This document shows positions 23,612 through 30,226 of a stretch of 47,947 nt of DNA, piece after piece. Within the stretch, counting starts at the first letter, position 1, and each line of letters starts with the position of its first letter. The translations under genes were made by a program, and so were the position numbers. Source of the stretch: a virus; the IMG/VR virus record IMGVR_UViG_3300033153_008451, positions 1 to 47,947 of that record. One strand, written 5' to 3'. The notes beneath the pieces are model-generated. The model saw nothing but the letters and a program-made list of their open reading frames with translations, did no database searches and was not told where the DNA came from.

Positions 23612-23898
23612 AAAAGTTTTCAGACTTCTCTAAGGAAAATATATTAGACGGTGATAAAATTCGTATTGATGATATATTGAACGAGGAGGTTCTGATAACA
23701 GGATATGCAATAAAAAATAGTAAATACAGCAAAAATGAAAGCGGAAAATATTTGACTTTACAGATTATTAAGGATGATAAAAAGTATGTTGTTTTTACAG
23801 GAAGTGATGTTTTGATTGACCAAATGGAAAAGTACAATGCTGAGATTCCATTTATGGCAACGATAAGAAAAATTAACAGATATTATTCATTAACATGA
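23608..23898 (+). CDS. Probable OB-fold ssDNA-binding protein coupled to the RT
   Basis: A 96-residue protein: MKKFSDFSKENILDGDKIRIDDILNEEVLITGY, then a GKYLTLQIIKDDKKYVVFTGS strand pair and IRKINRYYSL at the end. The strand-turn-strand layout and the form GKYLTLQI...FTGSDVLIDQ match small phage proteins annotated as ssDNA-binding, probably OB-fold. Its start overlaps the reverse-transcriptase stop by 4 bp (ATGA), so the two are translated together. In place of Avd it may bind cDNA or template during retrohoming. That role is inferred from context only. Confidence 0.85.
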   Translation: MKKFSDFSKENILDGDKIRIDDILNEEVLITGYAIKNSKYSKNESGKYLTLQIIKDDKKYVVFTGSDVLIDQMEKYNAEIPFMATIRKINRYYSLT

Positions 23899-23906
23899 GG
23901 TGCAAT

Positions 23907-24341
23907 ATGAAAAAAATATTAGTAATTATTTTGATTTTGACAATGATTGTAAATGCGCAGATATTCCGACAATCAGGAAGTGGAAGTAAACAGCGCAAGA
24001 TAGAGTATTTGCAAGGCGGTATTTTGCTTCGCTTTGATTTTGTTCAGACAGAACAGGTTGATATGGACGGTGAGAAATCGCTAATGTGGAAATATCAGGA
24101 GTTCTGGATTCCGCTGAAAATGACAATATCGGAAGTACAAAAAACGATAGCGGCAAAAGGATATAAACTTGCGGCTGATGAAATAGAATATTTGCAAGGA
24201 AAGAATAGTCTTGAGACTGAAACATACTGGCAGGTGGAAACTATTCAATTTTGGCTTGCTGATAGAGGAATAAAATATCCGGCAGATGCAGAAAAAAGCG
24301 AATTACAATCAATGGTAAAGGGTTATTTGGAGTCACGATGA
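23907..24341 (+). CDS. Exported protein with HeH/LEM-like C-terminus
   Basis: A 144-residue protein starting MKKILVIILILTMIVNAQIF, a clear Sec signal peptide with a VNAQ cleavage-type end. The GAGGTG site 7 bases upstream selects the ATG at 23907 over one at 23895. The mature part begins with a basic, probably beta region; the last 35 residues (ETIQFWLADRGIKYPADAEKSELQSMVKGYL) resemble a HeH/LEM-type helix-extended loop-helix domain, known in phage proteins for binding nucleic acid or protein. It would act in the periplasm or at the cell surface. Its overlap with the next gene (ATGA) marks one operon with the DGR. Confidence 0.82.
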   Translation: MKKILVIILILTMIVNAQIFRQSGSGSKQRKIEYLQGGILLRFDFVQTEQVDMDGEKSLMWKYQEFWIPLKMTISEVQKTIAAKGYKLAADEIEYLQGKNSLETETYWQVETIQFWLADRGIKYPADAEKSELQSMVKGYLESR

Positions 24342-24928
24342 GAAAATTTATATTCTTACTTTTAATTTCCGTTGTTTGTTTCGGGCAAACAAATAATATT
24401 GCAAGCGACGGTGGAAATGTAGTCCAAAAAGATGCAGAAGGGAATGTAAATATATTGGGAAATCTTGAAGTGGGCGGATATGTAGTTCAGCATAACATTT
24501 ATCACGTTTATGGCGGTTTTCAGGATTCATCGGTGGAAGTGGGTATTACAAAAGACCAGTGGAGTATGGTGACTAATGCTGGCAATAATCTTTGGCAATC
24601 TACCGAGTATGATGGATTTAATGTAGTTGGTGACACAATGATTTTCCTTTATACCGGTGACTATTTTGGGATAGTGGCTTTGACGTTTGAAGGTAATCAG
24701 GGTAATGAGTACAAATTCAGATTGTATAATGTGACACAAGACAATGTAGAAGGCTATGTTTTAGGACAAACTGGTGAAGGTAATGAAAGCTATTCTGGTA
24801 TGCCGCAACCAATATATTTCGAAATTACGGCAGGGGATAAGATAGTAATGCAGGTAACGAATACAAGCGGTAATAATGCTGCTGTGCTTAAGTTCGGCAG
24901 TTTTTACGCAATGTATTTACACGAATGA
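24338..24928 (+). CDS. Exported beta jelly-roll protein
   Basis: A 196-residue protein with signal peptide MRKFIFLLLISVVCFGQ. The next part (GGNVVQKDAEGNVNILGNLEVGGYVV) is the kind of short beta repeat seen in phage fibre stalks. The C-terminal 130 residues (VGITKDQWSMVTNAGNNLWQS; EITAGDKIVMQVTNTSGNNAAVLKFGSFYAMYL) fit a C1q/TNF-like jelly roll used for trimeric receptor binding. A GGAG site precedes the ATG, with a 4-bp overlap to the gene before. A fibre-like protein with a signal peptide is odd for a virion part and, with the DGR target, points to surface display or to signal-like leaders being tolerated in fibres. Confidence 0.83.
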   Translation: MRKFIFLLLISVVCFGQTNNIASDGGNVVQKDAEGNVNILGNLEVGGYVVQHNIYHVYGGFQDSSVEVGITKDQWSMVTNAGNNLWQSTEYDGFNVVGDTMIFLYTGDYFGIVALTFEGNQGNEYKFRLYNVTQDNVEGYVLGQTGEGNESYSGMPQPIYFEITAGDKIVMQVTNTSGNNAAVLKFGSFYAMYLHE

Positions 24929-24935
24929 GGAAATT

Positions 24936-25310
24936 ATGAAATGGTATAAGAAATTAATGTTTATTTTATTTTTGCCTTTGCTTTTATTTTCTAAAGATAT
25001 TCAAGAAATTAAAGTAACTGATTTGAAAAAAATACGTGTATTTAAAATTACCGGATTGATTGAGATTGACGGTCACATTTTTTTAAATGATACGTGCAAA
25101 GTTCCAGTGATGTTTTCTTGCTCTGCAAACAAAGTGCGAATATATAAGAAAGAAGATGATAATATTGTGGATTACAAATATCGGCAATGTAAGAAAAAAT
25201 ATTGTGATGTTTTGCACTTAGAAATTTATATCGTGCCGTATAAAAATAAAATAAATTCTTTTTGGGAATTTTATCCTAAAACATCAGGTACTATAAGTGT
25301 AGAGGATTAA
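24936..25310 (+). CDS. Exported small protein, 124 residues
   Basis: Start at 24936 with a GAGG site; an earlier in-frame ATG lies inside the jelly-roll gene and is rejected. Begins MKWYKKLMFILFLPLLLFSKDIQE, a signal peptide or uncleaved anchor. The mature region has paired cysteines (DTCKVPVMFSC; QCKKKYC) suited to disulphides in the periplasm, and a beta pattern (KIRVFKITGLIEIDGHIFLND). No family recognised. It shares the MKWY start with the next gene, which may be a coincidence of composition. Confidence 0.78.
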   Translation: MKWYKKLMFILFLPLLLFSKDIQEIKVTDLKKIRVFKITGLIEIDGHIFLNDTCKVPVMFSCSANKVRIYKKEDDNIVDYKYRQCKKKYCDVLHLEIYIVPYKNKINSFWEFYPKTSGTISVED

Positions 25311-25314
25311 AAGA

Positions 25315-25599
25315 ATGAAATGGTATGAAAAATTATTACGTTGGGGCTTTTGTTCAAATTACTGGATTTGGTTTCACATTTTAGCCGCTGGGATTTTTGC
25401 TAAAATAATTAACATTTGGCTCTGTAATTTATCAACTATATTCTTGATTTTTGTTGGTGCAGTTAGTTGGGAGGTTATAGAATATATTAAAGATGGTGAC
25501 CAAATAATAAATATTTACGGTTCTATTGAAAGATGGATTTATGATTGTTTTGGTGACATTATCGGTGCAGTAGTTTGCGCTGTAATTGTGGTAATTTAG
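25315..25599 (+). CDS. Multi-span membrane protein, holin candidate
   Basis: A 94-residue protein with about three hydrophobic segments (WIWFHILAAGIFAKIINIWL; STIFLIFVGAVSWEVIEYI; DIIGAVVCAVIVVI). The H-x-x-A...WE-x-x-E...D-x-x-GDIIGAV layout is reminiscent of VanZ-like small membrane proteins. It lies four genes before the endolysin, so a holin role is plausible but not shown. A GAGG site overlaps the previous stop. Confidence 0.75.
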   Translation: MKWYEKLLRWGFCSNYWIWFHILAAGIFAKIINIWLCNLSTIFLIFVGAVSWEVIEYIKDGDQIINIYGSIERWIYDCFGDIIGAVVCAVIVVI

Positions 25600-25610
25600 A
25601 GAGGATTGAT

Positions 25611-25919
25611 ATGTCAGGCAAAAAAGATAGTAATGGAAATGGACAGATTAAAAAATTGTATACTTTGATTTCGCTTGTGCTTTTGTTATTTACACTTTTA
25701 GGTGGATTTGCAAAAGTTGTATTAATAGGGCAAGATGTAAAGGATGTAGTAAAAGATACTACCATAATTGCGGAAGGCACATTAAAAAATGATGTTATAA
25801 ATAATGAAAAACAGAATCAAAAGCAAGAACTAAAAATCCAGGCTTTGGAGATTGCAATTGTAAATATCAAGGATGATACAGAGGCAATATTGAAAAAATT
25901 AGATGAGATGGATAAATGA
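25611..25919 (+). CDS. Single-span coiled-coil membrane protein, holin- or XhlA-like
   Basis: A 102-residue protein selected by GAGG before the ATG at 25611. A polar N-terminus (MSGKKDSNGNGQIKK), one transmembrane helix (about 18-41, LISLVLLLFTLLGGFAKVVLIG), then a long coiled coil (NEKQNQKQELKIQALEIAIVNIKDDTEAILKKLDEM). The layout of one span plus coiled coil is seen in XhlA-like phage lysis proteins, although XhlA has its coil first. It likely acts at the inner membrane during lysis. Confidence 0.75.
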   Translation: MSGKKDSNGNGQIKKLYTLISLVLLLFTLLGGFAKVVLIGQDVKDVVKDTTIIAEGTLKNDVINNEKQNQKQELKIQALEIAIVNIKDDTEAILKKLDEMDK

Positions 25920-26515
25920 ACTGGTTACTTCCTATAATATTTGGTTTCAGTTTTAGTGTTCGTACTCCGAATATTGAGCCAAACCCTTATGATTATGAGT
26001 ATCACTTTTCGGTTGAGAAGCCGGAAGTGTTTTATATTGAACGGGAATGGGAACGGGAGTTAGGAAGTTATTATATTGACCAGGAATATTGGACAAAGAC
26101 AAAGTTTGATGTTTTTGAATTGAAGGAGACTTATATAGAGAAAACATCGAAGGATGTTGAATACAATCAGTTGGATGTAAGATACAAACATAAATTACTA
26201 ACTGGTGGGTATGCTATTGTTCACGTCGCTGGAGAGAAGCCAACGCACAATTTAGTAATAGGGTTGCATAATAGTTACAATCTTAATATACTGGTTGCGA
26301 AAGTTAAGTTTCTTACAAATACAGATTTGGTAAGTAATTTTAATCTTTATAGTATCAAGACAAAGAATGAGATAAAAATTGGTTTATTGCAGAATTTAAA
26401 CATATCTGGGATTTATCAATATGAAAAGCCTCAGATAGGACAAGAGGATTATCAGGCAAAAATAAAGTTGGAAATAGAATTTCCGACAATTAAAGAGAAG
26501 GAGAAGGAGAAATGA
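25916..26515 (+). CDS. Beta-rich, probably exported or outer-membrane protein
   Basis: A 199-residue protein with a short hydrophobic start (MNWLLPIIFGFSFSV) followed by a Tyr-, Phe- and Glu-rich, strongly alternating beta region (YEYHFSVEKPEVFYIEREWE; KHKLLTGGYAIVHVAGEK; NLNILVAKVKFLTNTDL). The strand pattern resembles a small outer-membrane barrel or a periplasmic spanin-like partner. It lies between the coiled-coil membrane protein and the endolysin cluster. A lysis role at the outer membrane, or surface modification with the other exported proteins, are both possible. It overlaps the previous gene by 4 bp. Confidence 0.75.
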   Translation: MNWLLPIIFGFSFSVRTPNIEPNPYDYEYHFSVEKPEVFYIEREWERELGSYYIDQEYWTKTKFDVFELKETYIEKTSKDVEYNQLDVRYKHKLLTGGYAIVHVAGEKPTHNLVIGLHNSYNLNILVAKVKFLTNTDLVSNFNLYSIKTKNEIKIGLLQNLNISGIYQYEKPQIGQEDYQAKIKLEIEFPTIKEKEKEK

Positions 26516-26856
26516 AAACAGAAGTAATTGCAGAAATTGCTCACGAAATAAACAAAGCTTTTTGTGAAGCGTTTGGTGATATGAGTCAATTAAGTTGGAA
26601 AGATGCTCCAAATTGGCAACGTATTAGTGCTCTTAATGGAGTAGAATTTCATTTATTAAATCCTGATGCTAAAGCCAGTCACAGTCACGAAGAATGGTTG
26701 AAAGAAAAAATAGCAAATGGTTGGGTATATGGTAAGGTGAAAGATGTAGAAAAGAAAGAACATCCTTGTATTGTTCCTTTTGATAATTTACCAAAAGAAC
26801 AACAAGCCAAAGATTTTCTTTTTCGGGCAGTTGTTCATAATTTAAAAGATATATAA
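26512..26856 (+). CDS. RyR-domain protein
   Basis: A 114-residue protein whose second half matches the RyR domain: SHEEWLKEKIANGWVYGKVKDVEKKEHPCIVPFDNLP, then KDFLFRAVVHNL. RyR repeats are known from ryanodine receptors and occur alone in many phage and bacterial proteins, where they may bind nucleotides or small ligands. The first half (AFCEAFGDMSQLSWKDAPNWQ) is common in phage RyR proteins. It starts with a double GGAG region and overlaps the previous gene by 4 bp. Its role in phages is unknown. Confidence 0.9.
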   Translation: MKTEVIAEIAHEINKAFCEAFGDMSQLSWKDAPNWQRISALNGVEFHLLNPDAKASHSHEEWLKEKIANGWVYGKVKDVEKKEHPCIVPFDNLPKEQQAKDFLFRAVVHNLKDI

Positions 26857-26881
26857 ATTAATAAAGAGAAGGAGAAATGAG

Positions 26882-27118
26882 ATGGGAGAGAAAGCAGATT
26901 ATGAATTTAACCACGGAAAAGTGCTACAAGATAAAAGCACTGGATTTAAAGGAACTGTTGTCGGTCGTGCAGATTATCTTATAGGTTGCAATCAATATTT
27001 GCTTGTCCCCAAAATTAATAAAGACGGTGAATTTAAAAAAGGTTGTTGGTTTAATGAACAGCAGCTTATTGAAGTTTCGGAAACAAAAGAAAAGAATTTA
27101 ATTAAAAAGGAGAAATGA
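26882..27118 (+). CDS. Small conserved phage protein (HGKVL...GFKGTVVGRADY type)
   Basis: A 78-residue protein with HGKVLQDKSTGFKGTVVGRA, then ADYLIGCNQYLLVPKI and CWFNEQQLIEV. This SH3-like beta-barrel-type sequence is widespread in phages next to RyR or lysis genes, with unknown function. It has an AAGGAG site, and its TGA is one base before the next ATG. Its presence beside the RyR gene repeats a common phage pairing. Confidence 0.82.
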   Translation: MGEKADYEFNHGKVLQDKSTGFKGTVVGRADYLIGCNQYLLVPKINKDGEFKKGCWFNEQQLIEVSETKEKNLIKKEK

Positions 27119-27119
27119 G

Positions 27120-27275
27120 ATGATTGAATTTATTACAGAAAATTGGCAGTATATGTTATTAGTATTTTATGTTGCTGAAAAAGTTGTAAAATTAACGAAA
27201 ACTAAATATGATGATATTGTATTTGATATTATTGTAGGTGGAATTTACAAACTTATTGGAAAAAAGAAAAAATAA
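27120..27275 (+). CDS. 51-residue single-span membrane protein
   Basis: A small gene with an AAGGAG site 10 bases before its ATG. It encodes MIEFITENWQYMLLVFYVAEKVVKL, one probable membrane helix, then a charged middle and an amphipathic end with a Lys tail (KLIGKKKK). Directly upstream of the endolysin by four bases, so it is another holin or antiholin candidate. The helix is short, which lowers confidence in membrane insertion. Confidence 0.65.
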   Translation: MIEFITENWQYMLLVFYVAEKVVKLTKTKYDDIVFDIIVGGIYKLIGKKKK

Positions 27276-27278
27276 TCA

Positions 27279-27773
27279 ATGCCTAAGTATTCTGAAAATA
27301 GTAGAAAAAAGTTAAGACTTGCTCATACTGATTTACAGCGGATATTTGAAGAAGTTATTAAATATTATGACAATACGATTGTTTGGACTTATCGAGGACA
27401 GGAAGTGCAAGATGAGTTTTTTGAAAATGGAAAGAGTAAATTAAAATATCCTGATTCTAAACATAATTGTACTCCTGCTATGGCAGTAGATTCTGCTCCT
27501 TATGTAGATGGTGATGTAAGTGATGATATGTATCAAGGTTATCACTATGCTGGTTTTGTTCTTGGAATTGCTAAGATGTTGTTGAAAGAAGGTGAAATCA
27601 GTCACGAATTGGTTTGCGGTGCCGATTGGGATGGAGATATAGATGTAAATGACCAAACTTTCAGAGACCTTTGGCATTTTCAGTTAGCCGTCCCCTCGCC
27701 TTGTCGCCCAGCCACCCCCTCGCCCCATCACCCATCAACCATCACCCATCACCCATTAACCATGACCCATTAA
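27279..27773 (+). CDS. M15-family peptidase endolysin with repeat-derived tail
   Basis: A 164-residue protein. Residues 1-136 are a complete L-alanyl-D-glutamate (or VanY-like) peptidase domain: S60-K-H62 and A-x-x-D71 (zinc ligands H62 and D71) and the final HFQL with H133. It cuts the peptide side chain of host peptidoglycan at lysis. T5-type endolysins end at about this point. The last 28 residues (PSPCRPATPSPHHPST...) are the translation of C-rich and ACCCATC repeat units, so the natural stop has been replaced. The start has only a weak ribosome site (GGAAAAA), and the upstream gene ends 3 bases before. Confidence 0.9.
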   Translation: MPKYSENSRKKLRLAHTDLQRIFEEVIKYYDNTIVWTYRGQEVQDEFFENGKSKLKYPDSKHNCTPAMAVDSAPYVDGDVSDDMYQGYHYAGFVLGIAKMLLKEGEISHELVCGADWDGDIDVNDQTFRDLWHFQLAVPSPCRPATPSPHHPSTITHHPLTMTH

Positions 27774-27792
27774 CCATGACCCATTAACCATG
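27692..27792. repeat. Repeat tract entering the end of the endolysin gene
   Basis: CGCCTTGTCGCCC and CCCCCTCGCCCC units, then ACCCATC/ACCCATT/AACCATG units. The first 80 bases are read as the endolysin tail. The tract also marks the right edge of the AT-rich DGR cassette. Confidence 0.9.
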
Positions 27793-27800
27793 GAATTAAA

Positions 27801-28376
27801 ATGACTTTTGACGAAATAACAACCGAAATTTGCAGCCGTGTAAATGATCCTGATCAGGACACTTATGGAGATCGGGCGGAGCAGCTCATCCACGAAGCCA
27901 TCTCCGCCCTTGCAAAATCCGGAGAATACACCAAAGACGACATCCCCGGCCTGATATTGGCAAAAACGATCAACACCGCCGAACTCAATCTCCCTTATCA
28001 AATTAGAATTTACGGTACGACCAACGATCTCAATAACAACAATGTTTTAAAGATTCTTGGTATAACCGACAATCCCGACAGGATAGGAAGCCCCGCCCTG
28101 AAATTCATCCCCATATCACTCGAAGAATACGGGCGAATATCATCCGACAGCGAACTGGATCCATTGTTAGATGAGGTTTTCTACTATGAACACGGTGACT
28201 ATTTACGCTTTTTCCCAATAGACAGGACGCCCGGTAATCTTATTTACGTCCACTATATCAAATCACCCAATGACGATCTCTCCGGGCAAATGAACGGCGA
28301 CTACTCCAAATATTTTCAGTATCAGATAATAAACTTCGCCGTCGAAAAACTCCGCGCCGAAATAGCAGGAGCCTAA
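27801..28376 (+). CDS. Head-tail adaptor (neck) protein, copy 1
   Basis: A 191-residue protein of adaptor type: a short helical N-terminus with RVNDPDQDTYGDRAEQLIHEAISALAKSGEY, then a DDIPGLI segment, a central beta part and a C-terminal helix (YQIINFAVEKLRAEI). It is clearly paralogous to the next gene (28657): both start MTFD-x-I, share R-x-x-DPD near residue 15 and DIP-x-LI near residue 50. Neck adaptors of this size connect portal and tail in podoviruses. Weak ribosome site (GGAA). The DNA is again GC-richer than the DGR block. Confidence 0.78.
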   Translation: MTFDEITTEICSRVNDPDQDTYGDRAEQLIHEAISALAKSGEYTKDDIPGLILAKTINTAELNLPYQIRIYGTTNDLNNNNVLKILGITDNPDRIGSPALKFIPISLEEYGRISSDSELDPLLDEVFYYEHGDYLRFFPIDRTPGNLIYVHYIKSPNDDLSGQMNGDYSKYFQYQIINFAVEKLRAEIAGA

Positions 28377-28645
28377 CATGTCGCCCCCTCGCTCTCTCGC
28401 CCTGTCGCCCTGTCGCTCTCTCGCCTCCTCGCCCTGTCGCCCCTTCCTCCTGCCTCCTGCTTCCTTCCTCCTTCTTCCTCCCCGCCCCCTCGCCCCCTCG
28501 CCTCCTCGCCCTGTCGCCCCTTCCTCCTGCCTCCTGCTTCCTTTCTCCTTCTTCCTCCCCGCCCCCTCGCCCCCTCGCCCCCTCTCCCCGTCGCCCCTTC
28601 GCTCAATCGCCTCCCCACCCCGCTCTTTCCTAAACTCTAAACTTC
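28377..28645. repeat. Long C-rich and TTCCTCC tract
   Basis: No gene. CGCCCTGT/CGCTCTCT octamers, two near-identical blocks of TTCCTCC-TGCCTCC-TGCTTCC (28444-28480 and 28520-28558) separated by CGCCCCCT units, then CTAAACTC units and a GGAG site. The two blocks suggest a recent internal duplication of about 77 bases. Confidence 0.92.
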
Positions 28646-28656
28646 TGGAGTAAAAC

Positions 28657-29235
28657 ATGACCTTCGATGATATAAAAAGAAACATAGGCAAACGACTTGG
28701 TGACCCCGATTTGAAAAAATATCGCGGCCTCGTCGGTGATATGTTCGTCAACGCCATGTGTGACCTTATCGCCGCCGACCGCTATCAGCCCGAAGACATC
28801 CCCGATCTGATAGTAGATAAGGCTCCCAATGATACAGTCGATTTTGAAAATTGGGAAGCATCCTATACCCTTGCCGCCGACACTCTCAAATTTCTCGACG
28901 TTTATCTCCCCACCGCCGCTCTTTTATCGGGTAGTCTCACCCTAAAAGAAGTAACCCACGCCGAAATCAAACGCATCCGCCTTGAACCCGCCTTCGCGCC
29001 CACTTATAACGAATGTTTTTGGTATCGTAAGGGATCCACTATTCGATTTGTTCTCAGCCGTGATTTCCCTGTTGGCGACCAGCCGAATAATGTATCTTTT
29101 ATATACCATTACATAAAAAATCCCGTCCCCGCTGATTGGCAAGCCCATGATATGATCAAAGACCTTGGGTATAGTCGTGATTTCCTTTACGCCTGCATAA
29201 AACAGGCCGTAGAAATGTTGAAAGGATCGCCATAA
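28657..29235 (+). CDS. Head-tail adaptor (neck) protein, copy 2
   Basis: A 192-residue paralogue of 27801. N-terminal MTFDDIKRNIGKRLGDPDLKKYRG, then EDIPDLIVDK and a C-terminal helix (YACIKQAVEMLKGSP). A beta-rich middle differs more. The two copies probably form distinct rings of the short tail or neck, or one has diverged to a new role. A good GGAG site precedes the start. The stop overlaps the next start (TAATG). Confidence 0.8.
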   Translation: MTFDDIKRNIGKRLGDPDLKKYRGLVGDMFVNAMCDLIAADRYQPEDIPDLIVDKAPNDTVDFENWEASYTLAADTLKFLDVYLPTAALLSGSLTLKEVTHAEIKRIRLEPAFAPTYNECFWYRKGSTIRFVLSRDFPVGDQPNNVSFIYHYIKNPVPADWQAHDMIKDLGYSRDFLYACIKQAVEMLKGSP

Positions 29236-29978
29236 TGCCGTTACTAACCAAAAAGAAAACATCTATCAAGCATCCCCTGAATTTTATGGAGATTTTCGCC
29301 GATATTGCCGTCGAACTTCCCGAACAGCCCAATATCGGCATTGTTCGTATAGAGATCAATAAAGTCATCCGTCGGGTAAATGATGAAATCGGACTTTGGC
29401 GGGAAATGATCAGAGTTGCCGCGGGCACCATTACCTCCGGCTGGCAGAACCTCGCAACCAATACCTGGGACAATGAAGATGTTCAAACCTGGGATATGTG
29501 GGGAAAATTTGCTCACGGCTGGGATTATGATCAGACCAACTATATTTTACGCCTCGCCGATACCGTAGTCGAAGTGGAAGAAGTATACTTCGATGGCGAA
29601 GAATGGGAATGTGTACCCTATCAAGAAGTAAAAGACACAAACAATGCCTCTGAAGAAATTTACGCTCAAATAGGCCGTTATCTTTACTTCCCTTTCGACC
29701 TCAAAACATCATCCAAAGTCTGTGATATCCGCGTCAAACAAAATTATTCCTTCTTGGAATCAGTTGTCATAGACTCCACCGTAATAGACCTCCCCGAATC
29801 TTACCGCCAGTTACTTATTTCCGGCGCTCTATACGCCCTCTCATCACGCCAAAAATTCAAAGATGAAGACCTGTTCAAACTTCACAAAGAAACCTTCGAC
29901 CGTGAACTCAGCGCCCTCAAACGTCAGTATTATAACCTTGAAGTAGATACAAATTATGACCCAATTTATAATTATTAA
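29235..29978 (+). CDS. Tail adaptor-like protein, 247 residues
   Basis: A protein with an N-terminal helical part (IGIVRIEINKVIRRVNDEIGLWREMIRV), a beta-rich middle around WDYDQTNYILRLADTVVEVEEVYFDG, and a C-terminal helical end with LPESYRQLLISGALYALSSRQKFKDEDLFKLHKETFDREL. This last pattern (P-x-x-Y/L-x-x-LI-x-GALYAL...F-x-x-EL) is typical of podoviral neck and adaptor proteins, in which the helix packs against the portal. It directly follows the two paralogous adaptors in a TAATG overlap. Exact assignment is uncertain. Confidence 0.8.
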   Translation: MPLLTKKKTSIKHPLNFMEIFADIAVELPEQPNIGIVRIEINKVIRRVNDEIGLWREMIRVAAGTITSGWQNLATNTWDNEDVQTWDMWGKFAHGWDYDQTNYILRLADTVVEVEEVYFDGEEWECVPYQEVKDTNNASEEIYAQIGRYLYFPFDLKTSSKVCDIRVKQNYSFLESVVIDSTVIDLPESYRQLLISGALYALSSRQKFKDEDLFKLHKETFDRELSALKRQYYNLEVDTNYDPIYNY

Positions 29979-30212
29979 CCATGAGCCATCAACCCGCCCC
30001 CTCGCCCCCTCGCCCCCTCGCCTTGTCGCCCAGTCGCCTTGTCGCCCAGTCGCCCCTTCCTCCTTATTCCTTCCTCCTTTCCCCTTCCCCACCCCCTCGC
30101 CCCCTCGCCTTGTCGCCCAGTCGCCTTGTCGCCCCTTCCTCCTTATTCCTTCCTCCTTCCTCCTCGCCCTGTCGCTCTTTAAACCATCACCCATTAACCA
30201 TCAACCATTAAC
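29979..30212. repeat. C-rich and TTCCTCC tract, duplicated
   Basis: No gene. Two similar halves, each CGCCCCCT-CGCCTTGT-CGCCCAGT followed by TTCCTCC-TTATTCC, then CGCTCTTTAAACC and AACCATT units, and a GGAG site for the next gene. Confidence 0.92.
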
Positions 30213-30226
30213 CCACGGAGTATAAA

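Larger units (their letters stand above)
22163..23898 (+). other. Diversity-generating retroelement cassette
   Basis: Order: target gene end with VR, TR 44 bp downstream, reverse transcriptase, then a 96-residue probable OB-fold gene overlapping by 4 bp. This is the common VR-TR-RT order, but without a recognisable Avd gene. The 3' ends of VR and TR share a short GCTTATT after a one-base offset; there is no clear GC-rich initiation (IMH) block, which is unusual. Confidence 0.93.
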
